Shown piece after piece: positions 1 to 10,518 of a stretch of 64,000 bases of DNA. The position numbers were made by a program, and so were the translations under genes. The notes below the pieces were generated by a model. The model saw only the letters and a program-made list of their open reading frames with translations, made no database searches and was not told where the DNA came from. The stretch comes from Watersipora subatra (Eukaryota; Bryozoa; Gymnolaemata; Cheilostomatida; Watersiporidae), in the NCBI RefSeq assembly GCF_963576615.1, contig NC_088708.1, positions 48,533,196 to 48,597,195 on the forward strand. The letters are read 5' to 3'. Every line of letters starts with the position of its first letter. Position 1 is the first letter of the stretch.

Positions 1-217
1 ACATTACATCACATCATGGGGTTATTAACCAGCGTCGTTGATCCTAACTATCATAAAGCTGGCTCCAAACCCAGCTATTGCTTTATTAAATATTTGGACT
101 ACTAGCTTACCTGGGAACTTACACAAATTCATTGGGTATTTATTTACCCAATGACATGCAATGCCAACCCCTGCGTGTAACGCTAACCTCGGCGTGCAAC
201 GCCTGGCATTAGGCTAG
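1..217 (+). mobile_element. Non-autonomous Helitron, 3' part (cut by window edge)
   Basis: The segment ends in a GC-rich imperfect hairpin (gcgtgcaacgcctggcat) followed by CTAG at 214-217 and then a host T. That is the 3' signature of Helitrons: hairpin, a few bases, CTRR, insertion before T. The body upstream resembles the element at 39340-39738 (shared blocks around 'ttaagctgg' and 'agcttacctggg'). The 5' end lies outside the window. Confidence 0.6.
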
Positions 218-865
218 TATATACATACATGTATGTATATAAGTTACAGGTAAAAATTTCTCTGTCTATGTATAAATAATTGTTTGGGTAAAGCACTCGT
301 CTTTCTGTGAATATGATTCTCAAATAAAATCAGTTTGCATATGAAATGAATAAATTGGGATCAGAATGTTCATGGGGAATCTGTTGCTTTTCTACCGGTG
401 TAGAACAGTGCATACATTTACATCTGGATTGTGGTATGCTCATTGACAGCATGCTCGCTACGAAAACCGTATTTCATCGGTGTTTGTAATCACGTAGTGT
501 ATTCTTTATCGGCTGGATTACCTATAAAATTATTGATAGTTGTGTATATTTGTAGCTTAACAATATATGTGTATTCCGCACGAACAAATGGACAAGTGCG
601 GCTAGTGGAGCTTCTCAGGGACACTTTAAAGAGAGTAAGTTGACTGTCAAAATACACTTCTCAGAAAATAATAACAAGCGCAGGTCTTGTGTTTGGAATT
701 AGTCGGCGGAGTCAGCCAGCCACAGGATCATCGGAGCTGTCAAAGTTTGATGTTATTGTTACTATCAGAATAGAGGAAATATTGGTGAAAAAATGGAAAC
801 CACAAAATTTTAAGTGTTGTTTGAACTAGTAAGAGTTATTGGACCTTTCAATATATCTTGTTAGT
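218..865. other. Non-coding, no gene recognised
   Basis: AT-rich sequence with only short random reading frames. No protein family, RNA gene or repeat boundary was recognised. Confidence 0.5.
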
Positions 866-1272
866 TTGTACTAACGAGATATCTTTCTACTCTATATATA
901 TAATGTATATATAGAGTAGAAAGATATCTCTATATATCTTGTATATAGTGTATATATAGAATAGAAAGATATCTCTGTATATCTCGTATATAGTGTATAT
1001 GTAGAATAGAAAGATATCTCTATATATCTTGTATATAATGTGTATATGGAGTAGAAAGATATCTCTATATATCTTGTATATAGTGTATATAGAGTAGAAA
1101 GATATCTCTATATATCTTGTATATAGTGTATATATAGAGTAGAAAGATATCTCTATATATCTTGTATATAATGTGTATATAGAATAGAAAGATATCTCTA
1201 TATATCTTGTATATAATGTATATATAGAATAGAAAGATATCTCTATATATCTTGTATATAATGTGTATATAT
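866..1272. repeat. 45-bp minisatellite
   Basis: About eight head-to-tail copies of a 45-bp unit built around agaaagatatctc and tatatctt, with a few base changes between copies. The first unit is in the opposite orientation, so 866-930 forms an AT-rich hairpin. No coding potential. Confidence 0.85.
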
Positions 1273-3638
1273 CAAATTAATCATCAATTTGTATCTATTT
1301 ATACCAGTGTTGATGTATCTATTACTGTGACTGGCTTTGTAGGAGGTTAGAGTCGAACTCCATACTCAATAGATATGTATAACTACTGTAAATAAATGAG
1401 TAAGGTGAATGGATTTGATGGATTACTGAGATGTGGATATGGTCGTAAGAGAATGCTTGTGGTTATTTAGGGATAACCAAGCTATGAGCTATCTGTTTTG
1501 TTGAGTCTCCGAGAATCATCGACTCGCTGTAATCATGAGGAAAGCTCGATCATTATTTTTCTCTATTAATTTCAGGTTTAAATTCATTCCAGGCTTCCGG
1601 TAGTTTTTAAATCAGAGGTAGCTGCCATAGCAGAACTATTTCATAGCTTGTGTGTTTGTTGCAGGAAGAAAAAGATAAGCGATGGCTGCTAACCAAAGTG
1701 AACAGCACCCTGCGTCAAGAGCTTTCACTGAAAACCTCAAAATAGACAGGACAAAATATTTTTGTTCTGTTTCTCCATTTTGAGTGAATTCCGCTTCATC
1801 TTTTTTCAATAGCTGCTGATTCCATGTTTTTTTGTTTTGTGTTTTGTGAACAAAATTTTTAAACCCGCAAAATCCCACTGAATCTCTCCACTAACTGTTT
1901 TTCGAGCTAAATCTTTGTACCACAGCGCTATGTTTTGTACTGCACTTGGAATTTTCTTTGTTTATACAGTTGTTTTTAAACTATGCAATGCAACTCAGCA
2001 ATGGTATCGGAATATTTACAATGGATTAAATAGTTATTTTTGTATTTGTAGTAGTATGTTTATTTATGATTATGGTCAATTTGCTAAAATATTATTGTCC
2101 ATAATGAGAAAGCGTAGCTAATTTAAGAGCCTTGTTTCGGTTTCAAAAGATTCATAATTGATATCACCACTAATGAAAACATTGCACGATGATTTTTGGT
2201 TTTTAGGGTGTTTGACCATTCAGGCTGGATATTTTTGTATACCACACACTGCTTTTGAAATTATTCCTAAAGTACACAAATGATGTTGCCTGTGTTGCTT
2301 AGATTTTTCTCCCAGATGGCCAGTGAAGGAGGTATTGCGTCCCATCCAATAGTGCCAGTCTAGCAGCCATAAGTGGAAACCAACTCTACTCTCTAATACA
2401 GATACATGTACTGTTAACAATGTTAAAAACAAACAGAATTGCACCCACTTGGCTATATATTTATCACAGTGTAACTCCTACAATTAAATACGTTATGATG
2501 ACTACCTTATTTGGCCTCCACGATTTTGTTTAGGATCTACAAAGGTAGATGCCGATATTGAGAACTCTGACTTGGAATGCTATAAAAAATTACAACTGTA
2601 GATAATACAACTCGTCACTTGCGTTTTCACAGCTATTGCTGATGCGAGATCTACAGAGCAATTTACACCTTTATAGCATTTAGTAGGTATTTTCGGCAAA
2701 CTAAATTGATCATCATTGTGAAAGCTTTCTACATATACATATGTGGATGCAAGGTGCTGGCTTGATAATCATCTTACAACCTAATAAGCTCGGAGATCTA
2801 GAAAGCTAGTCTACCGGGTCTCGAGGAATAAATCTCTGGAAACAGATTATAAGATGGTTGAGAAATTCAAATGCAATATAAAATAATAGTAGTGTGTGGA
2901 GTCAGGTGACATAAAATATTATTATATTAGTTTTTTTTATTGTATGAACTTCTGATGCATCATCCCACAAACATAAATAGCAATATGAACTTTAAAATTT
3001 TTTGTTTGCAGATGATAGTGTAACCTGCAGCATACAAATATACTTTGAATGATCACTTTTAAATTCATTTCTCTCTGAAAATAAAGCAGCTCCAAACGTT
3101 AAACCAAAATTTTTAATGAATTAACGTAATGGCTCTATCCAAGCCACCCGAACACACAAAATAGGTTTCTGGCTCAGTTTATGGCATTGTAGAATTGACA
3201 TCAAATATTGGGAATATTCTTCTAATTCTAAACTCAGCTGATAAATTGCAGTGAAATGAATCAAGCTCCGTTTGACAAAGAAGCTACCTTTCTTTTCCAT
3301 CGCAATTGATTTTAACAGTAAGATGTCTCACCTTTGCACGCTCATTGTTTAGAATCCTGCTGTGGGAAATTCCCAGTTATTGGAAGGTCATTGGCTAGAT
3401 TAATTTGGCAACTAATCAATTATTCAAAGCCTACTAGAGATGTGCATGTATTTCATTTGTTGCTGGCAGTGTACTGGTAGCTATTGGAGATGTACTATGT
3501 ACTGCTATGTACTGGAGATAAATAAGCATTTGGGAAATTTTTGTGTATATATTTTTTGATCGGCAGTAATTTCATTTCGAACAAGAGTTTGCCAAATTAT
3601 GCCATCTATACATCGTATACAGCATTTATATTATGCCA
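1273..3638. other. Intergenic, no gene recognised
   Basis: Both strands carry only short frames without recognisable domains, and no tandem array or element ends were seen. Confidence 0.5.
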
Positions 3639-4202
3639 TCTATATATATACATGTATATATATATTTATATAAATGTATATATAGATCTCAATGTTTGTT
3701 TGTTTGTCCGTTTGTCTGCCAATCCGTCTGTCCAACTAGAGCGATAATTTTTTAAGAATGGGAAACCTGCGGTGAACTGGATTTGAACTCACAACCTCCA
3801 GTTCTGGGACAGCCAATTATCCAGCACAGTTGGGCACTACACTGTCCAACTGGCGATACCATGGAATAAATTAGGCAGATACTTATAATACATAGCAATC
3901 TTTCATGGCTTCACTACATCTGCACGCTGCAGCTAAAAATGCGCCAAGTCATGACAGAAGAAAAATGTGTATCCATACGGGAAGTAAAATTGGTTAAAGT
4001 GACCTGGCATCAAGACTTGCAATCAATTGAAAGCTGTCGTAGGCACAGCAGCCTGTACAGTATGACACAGACATAAGCACAGTACACAGAAATAAACTAA
4101 ACATCTTCATTTAAAAGTTAGAATAGTATATGTTGTATATGTTGATTAAAAATAAGTTTTCTGTGCAAAAACCTTTTTATTACCGATGTGTAAGATATTA
4201 GA
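3639..4202 (+). mobile_element. Helitron-like non-autonomous element
   Basis: The 5' end is A|TCTATATATATACATG, followed by an ATATAT stretch and a TTTGTTTGTCCGTTTGTCTG block. The same order occurs in the elements at 31229, 31635, 39340 and 58725. The body contains an antisense tRNA B-box-like motif (ggatttgaactc). The 3' boundary is uncertain: it was placed by similarity of 4140-4202 to the 3' part of the element ending at 32941, and its terminal CTAG is not intact. Confidence 0.5.
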
Positions 4203-6544
4203 ATATCTCAAAAAAGAAAACCGCCAGAGTTGACCTAAATATGTCAGCCTTATACGACAACCATTATCTCATGATAATAACATTGCTTTAACATTCCAAG
4301 AGCAACACTCATTTACACAAGCTATGCAATGTTTACTGTTTTATTTATATCGACAGTTATTGCTTCCATTAATTACTATGAACAGTGTCTAGGGCCAACA
4401 GTTTCACTCTGTCTCTTCCTTCAAAGTTTATTTTTGATACATTTCATCCAACTTAATGATATATTTTCCTGTGAACTTTGGTCATGCCATCAGTGTCTAA
4501 AACATGAAATGTATATTTTGGTTAATGTTGTGTGTCACATATACCAAGTTGTCTTTGGCAAAGTTTATCTTTTGACGTCAATCATACTGTCACAGTTTTT
4601 GTATAAAAGAACCATTTTTAGCTATATATCAGCAGTTCTTTACATGCGATTGCTATGTGCACAGTGTGTCTTACTCGAATACAATATCTCTTAGAGTGAG
4701 CACATCTCTGCTTAAAGTGAACGTCTTGTCTTACGCCGAAACCATAAGTGTGAGGTCAGCACAGCTTAACACATGCAACGCTGGGCATCCTCTAGAATGC
4801 ATAATAAAACAACATAAAGAGTTAGTTAATAAAATCAAATAAATGGTTCAACATAGTGTTTAAACTTATAGTGGTTGTCTTACCTTTTTGGTAAGACAAC
4901 CAATATTGGGTAGAACATTGCTAAAGTAGTTAGTAATGATATTTTTAACATTATTATTAGATGTTGTATGCAGTTTGTTCATCATGCAAAATGAAATGAG
5001 TTGAAAATTTGAAACTCATGTAAAAAATGAGTACACTAACAATGAAACATTGCAAAACTTCTAATTGACATAAAGTAAACATTTCGCATATTCAAAGTAA
5101 AAAGATGTACAGATGTTAAGCAATGTTTCCATAAGGTTGTTCTTTTATATATCGCACTTTATCTCATTGTTCACCCGTTCCTTCCTCCTTCGATTCTTTC
5201 CCCATAATACTGGATTACAGTTTTTTACCAAGCAAATTTTGTGTGCTAACCTATTGGCTTTTCATGCATACTGGCTTGTGTATTACTTGGGTTAATCACA
5301 GGAAAGCTCCGCTCAGCAAATCTATCCCGGTATGTATTTATATACTTATGTATTTATGCATAGATTTTTGCATGTATGAATTTACGATTCACATGACTGT
5401 GTATTTTTTGTACAATAACACGATAAACCACTTTCACATGCATGAAATGTTATCAATTCTCAATATGTTTAATCAGCACCTTTAGACAAATAGGACTGGC
5501 ATAAATTAATCTTTGTGAATATCTTTGCTCCAAAATTACATCATGCATAAGATTTTGAGTAGAATATTAAGATTGCATTGAATACTTGCAAGTTGCTCAC
5601 TTCATTTATGACTTGGCCTTTTAGGTAATTACTGTCAGTGTTGTTAAAATAGGTACATGTACGTAGTTTCACATAGGTAGCATGCGTGTACATAAGCTCA
5701 GCTTCTTTAGTGTTTGGTGGTTGCCGCTAGCAACCAGGCGTTAAACGCGGTTTAAGCGTCAAAATCACGTGATAAATGCACAAGCCAATCAATTGCGGCA
5801 ATTTTCAAAAGTTAGAATTTGAAAAGAAAGAGGACCAAAGAAGGCATTGCATGTGTAGAAGCTAATCCGAGTACAATATTTTATTTTGTTAAACAATAAC
5901 CATCTGCTAACCGATAGTTTTATTTTTTTAAGCACATATTTAATGGCTTCCAAAAACATGTTAGCGGTGAGTATAGAGTTAATAACCTTGATAGAGAACA
6001 ACAGCGTGCCACTATAAGCTCTACTTTTTGGAATGAACAATTGGTGTGATTTGGGCTAGATATAATAGTTTGTGAACAGAACGTAAAATATAGAAGTGCC
6101 TAATTTATTTAATTTACCTTTTTTTTTCACTTTAAATTTTCCTAACTAGTCTACGTGGGGTCTGCATCGTGTTTTCTTTCAAAATTTTATTAGACCGTGG
6201 AACATATTTTCGAATTGGACAATTATGGACTATATATAATTAAGTTACTCTGAGGTTTCACAGTAGTGAAAATTAATTCCACGTGCAAATATTATATATA
6301 AAGTTATTTGATTTATTTTCTCGGATGCCTTTTTGTAATGGTACGTTTTTCTGTTTTTATATCTCAGGCATTCGACCAGACCTATTTATGAAAGCTTGAT
6401 CGGTTTTCTTCTTCACCTAACCCTTTAGAAGTTTTGCTAATCACGTTTACGTTACACAAGGCAGAGTTTAACCATATAGCGATGATGTATATTTGTACAA
6501 CAAAATGGCTGCCATTCATTTACGTCCGACTCTACTCTCGCTGA
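4203..6544. other. Intergenic, no gene recognised
   Basis: AT-rich. The longest frame (4329-4694, 121 codons) has no recognisable family and the composition of translated AT-rich DNA. The only structure noted is the hairpin at 4872-4902. Confidence 0.5.
4872..4902. repeat. Perfect 13-bp-stem hairpin with T5 loop
   Basis: tggttgtcttacc, ttttt, then its exact reverse complement. Function unknown. Confidence 0.8.
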
Positions 6545-6556
6545 CCGTAGCATGGG

Positions 6557-6727
6557 GACGGGTATAACTGGAGTATCTCAGAACCTGATTGCAACCTCAG
6601 AACCTCTATGTATGCATGCATACATGCATGTATACATGCATGTATGCATGCATACATGCATGTATGCATGCATACATGGAGGTTCTGAGGTTGCAATCAG
6701 GTTCTGAGATGCTCCAGTTATACCCGT
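6557..6727. mobile_element. 171-bp foldback element with 12-bp flanking duplication
   Basis: The whole segment is one near-perfect inverted repeat. Arms start gacgggtataactgg and end with its complement, and the centre is alternating tatgcatgca/catg repeats. It is flanked by direct copies of ccgtagcatggg at 6545-6556 and 6728-6739. The flanking duplication suggests insertion as a unit. No coding capacity. Confidence 0.7.
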
Positions 6728-6737
6728 CCGTAGCATG

Positions 6738-6927
6738 GGCCCATACCTGCCAACTCTCACGCATTGGGCGTGAGACTCACGCAATCACCCCAAAGAAAAA
6801 ATGAAAATGCGTGCGATTTTTGCCCCAATTTCCACAATTTTATGTATACTATCATTGATACATCAATTGCCCCAAAACCAAATCTCACGCATTGCCCCAC
6901 TCTTGGGTTGGCAGGTCTGCATGGGCC
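6738..6927. mobile_element. Small TIR element (about 190 bp)
   Basis: The termini are inverted: ggcccatacctgccaa on the left and ttggcaggtctgcatgggcc on the right. The interior has repeated CTCACGCATTG-type blocks. This fits a non-autonomous DNA transposon; the superfamily cannot be told. It abuts the right flank of the foldback element. Confidence 0.55.
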
Positions 6928-8256
6928 AGCTACATACAGGCTTTCCAAGGGCAAGCTTTTGACGATAGTTCAATCGGCCTGTTTGTATGCAACACTATTT
7001 TTATTTTAGGAAATACTGCAGAATGTGGGTTTGACTGTTGTGTGTCCAATTATCATCAGTACCAACACACGTTCATTTATTAACAGAGATGTTTGTAAGG
7101 CGTAATTGGCTTATCATCAAAAACCTTACAAATCAATTCTTCATTTTTTGCATCATGTGACGTGTAAGAATCGATTCAATTAATAGCAAAACACTACAAT
7201 ATAATTCCCAATTCTTTAGCTATCCTAACTTCAATGACTCAGTTCAATTCAAGTCTTCCAAATAAATAAAATCAATTCTTTATCTGTTTTTACGAAAAAA
7301 TTTGTTTATGGCAATGTCAAAATACCACTAATACACATTTGTCAATTTGGCTATATGCGTTAGCTCCGTCAATGGACTGTTTGTATAGTAAATATCAACT
7401 CTTTTATTATGGGCTTCTTTGCTTTTTCGGATGGAACTAAATCATGTCTACAGTCTATCATTTTTTTTGATTGCATAAATTCGGTATTTTCTTGTGAAAA
7501 CGGTTCTTTCATAAAACTTCAAGTTAAAGGTATTTAGAATCGACAAAAACTTTACATAATAATCAATGTATTTGAAAAACAAAAGGAACGGCGTATATTT
7601 TTGTAGTTTAGTGAAACAGACTGCAAAAGAAAACTGAGGCTTACTTAAGATATCACTGTTTTTGCTGGATTTTCCGTCAAGGCAGTAATGCTAAAGGGAA
7701 GCATTAAGCCATTTTGATTCATGTCGTTTTGCTAATTGAAAATAAAGTATCGAATCAATTTCTTTATGGTGACATAAAAAAAACTCATTTCATTTCTTAC
7801 CTGTAGGATGCTCCAGGTCAACACAATTCTACAGTAAGTGAAAAATATCAGCGAATCTATTCAATTCATTTGTGAGATGAGCCTGAAAGCTTACTCGAAC
7901 AAGCATGGCAACTCGAGTGCCCAGCTCTATTAATTAATATACCAATTGTCCTTTTCTAGTAAAAAAATTTTCAACATGGTAGCATTACACAGCTTCTAAA
8001 TTTAGTCTTTGTTAACTGCGACACTGGAGTGCGGAATTATCATTCCTTGAAAATATTTTACGTTTCATGAGACTAGTAAATGACTAAAAATACAAAAAAT
8101 CATGGTGAAGACATAGTAGACCTACAATGTTACTCTAGTGTTTGACTTTTATAATTGAAGTTATTTAAACAGATGTTCTGAAATAATGGAAACTCTTGCA
8201 TTCCCTCTTATGTGCACGAGTAGTGTGCCTTACGCCTACCGTTTATACCGTGTACC
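6928..8256. other. Intergenic, no gene recognised
   Basis: AT-rich, with short frames only and no supported feature. Confidence 0.5.
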
Positions 8257-8258
8257 TA

Positions 8259-8917
8259 GCCTGTCTTGACAAACTGTTGTTTTTGCGGAGTTGTCATGCT
8301 GGCACACAACACAACAGCTTGTCACAAGACGTACTGCACCTGATGCATCAGCTCACTTATAGGGAGTTGTTCTTTTCCATGTATGCGGTTTGGTTGTGAT
8401 GTTATGTCGGTCGCTCCATTGGTAATCATAACGAATTTTGTGCAAAAATTTATGTAGAAAAAAATAAGACGCGAACGTTTAATCAGCAACCAGCCTCTGC
8501 GGTAAACTTTAGTAGAACTTGAGAAACTTCTGCAAGAACAGCGACTAAATATGTCATTATTTGTGCGCTCAGTCAGTTTTAATTCTATTTTTGTATCAGT
8601 CAGTTTTATTTGTTCTTATAGATTTTATTTTCAATTTATTTTATTCTTAAATACTACTAACGTTTACAACAGAGACTGGTATTTGGTTAAACGTTGTAAT
8701 CTTTTTTTTTCTGCATAAACTTTTACGCAAAATTCGTTATGATTACCAATGGAGCAACCGACATAATATCGCGACCAAGCCGCATAGACGGAAGAGAACA
8801 ACTCCCTATAAGTGCAGCTGATGCATCAGGTGCAGTACGTCTTGTGACAAGCTGTTGTGTTGCTCGCCCGCAGACGGGGGAACAACTCCGCAAAAACAAC
8901 AGTTTGTCAAGACAGGC
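8259..8917. mobile_element. MITE with about 200-bp terminal inverted repeats, TA duplication
   Basis: The left end GCCTGTCTTGACAAACTG and right end CAGTTTGTCAAGACAGGC are exact inverses. The inverted similarity continues for about 200 bp (8259-8455 versus 8715-8917) around a short AT-rich centre. TA lies on both sides (8257-8258 and 8918-8919), as for Tc1/mariner-type insertions. The right flank matches the second MITE family at 22397 onward, so this element is nested in that family. Confidence 0.75.
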
Positions 8918-8919
8918 TA

Positions 8920-9505
8920 CCGAAGACCCCGTATCAAATATAGATGCTCGCTACTTTACAGTTTTGTTTCGGCTTGGTCTAATCGGCAAGTCATAATCTG
9001 ATCATGTGACCTAATACTTCGCAAATAATTTTTGCAGCACTTTTCGATTATCACAAGTGACCAACAGGCTCGTCATGATTATCAGACAATAATATGTACT
9101 CCTTTAAGATAAGGCTAAAAAATTAAACGAAGTTTTACGGTAAGTTATAGGATATCACTGCTAAAAGTGACAGCATTACAATGACGATAAAACAGACGCG
9201 TAAGAATAATAGACATGGTTTTATTAAATGCGTGAAGTATATTTGTAAAAATATTTCGACGAACAAGGTTGCATGAAAGTGTAAACAGAAACCATCTCTC
9301 ACAACTGTGTCACATTTGAGCCGTTTTGGAAAGAGAATCCAAACTACGGCGGTCTCGTGTGGCTGCGATTTTCTGTTCGTTTTTGAGCTTTTAAGAGCTT
9401 TTAATCACATTTCCACATAGTTTGCACCTACAACACAACAGAGTAAGACATGGTGAATCTTTTCATATTAAATAACTGTAATGTGAATTTTGTTGCAAGT
9501 CAACC
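8920..9505 (+). mobile_element. Right portion of a MITE, related to 22397-22977
   Basis: Collinear with the right part of the element at 22083-22977. Shared blocks include gtgacagcattacaatga and gagcttttaagagctt, and both end caagtcaacc. I could not find its left terminal repeat upstream, so it is a half copy interrupted or truncated near the nested MITE at 8259-8917. Confidence 0.7.
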
Positions 9506-10371
9506 TTTAATGAACACTCTGAATCCTCATGCTTGTAAAGATAAAATTCATATGTAAAAGTGCTTGGCTGACAATGCTAACATACATTTTAATGTCTTAT
9601 CAAGATTATAGTTAGCAGCGGGCTTCTTTCTAATAAGAATTATATTCATAGTTTAATAAAATATTATTTTGTTAAAAAAAATACATATTGTAGTGCCATA
9701 AAACGTTTTATTCGAGGACTGTAAGCCAACTCCATGAAGGTTTGTAGATTGCAAATAAGACAATAGCTATAACACATATTTTGTTATTTCAAGGAGCGTC
9801 GTTTATCCGGCTGCAGGTTTAAAATGCTTCCTATCTATTAATAACAATGAAGACTGATCAGTTTTTTAAAAGCTATGAGACAAACGGTATTCTCATTGCG
9901 GAAGCAATCAAAAATGGTAGAAGGTAAACAAACAGGTTATGATTGCAAGATATCCAAGAAACTATATTTGAGCTTAATTTAACTTGGTCAATCATCAAGA
10001 ACATAAGACTACTTGAGCTTGCTTTCGTTTCAACTTTTTAAATAGTAGCCTATTTTTAAGTTAGTTTTCAATGGGAGCAAAAGAGTTTACAAGTTTGGTA
10101 AACCTTTCAAGAAAGGGATACACTGAATTAAAACGTTGCAAGTCTGTTTGTAGATAATGCTTGTAAATATTGTCTTGATGAGAATTTTGTTTTAGTTCAA
10201 ACATTAAACTTTCTAGATTTGATGTGAATTAGCTAGGTGGTTTTATTGTGATAATAGTCATTTCTGACTATGAGTGGAGAGGACTTTTGTCTCTCGAGGG
10301 AACTGGCTCTGATCGTTTGACACAGTAGCAGAATCTATTATTGTGTATGTTTGACTACTATATTATTATAG
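9506..10371. other. Region upstream of cyclin B
   Basis: No recognisable coding exon. It must hold the promoter and possibly a first exon of cyclin B. A candidate acceptor (tattattatag) ends at 10371, after which the cyclin B frame is open. I found no convincing TATA or CCAAT arrangement. Confidence 0.4.
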
Positions 10372-10410
10372 AATCATGCTCGCTACCGATTAGCTAGTGA
10401 GAATGATGCA

Positions 10411-10518
10411 ATGGGCAATACAAGAGGCAAGAATGATGTTCCTACCAGCAATGTTTCTCGACAGGCTCTCGGTGAAATTAACCAGCTAAACACTGGCCTG
10501 GCCCGTCGGAATGCTCAG
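10411..10518 (+). CDS. ccnb: Cyclin B exon 1 of model
   Basis: 36 codons carrying the destruction box RQALGEINQ, the APC/C degron. Donor CAG|gtatct, phase 0. Confidence 0.85.

Noticed and set aside
4329-4694. 121-codon frame
   Set aside because: No recognisable family, and composition as expected from random AT-rich DNA.
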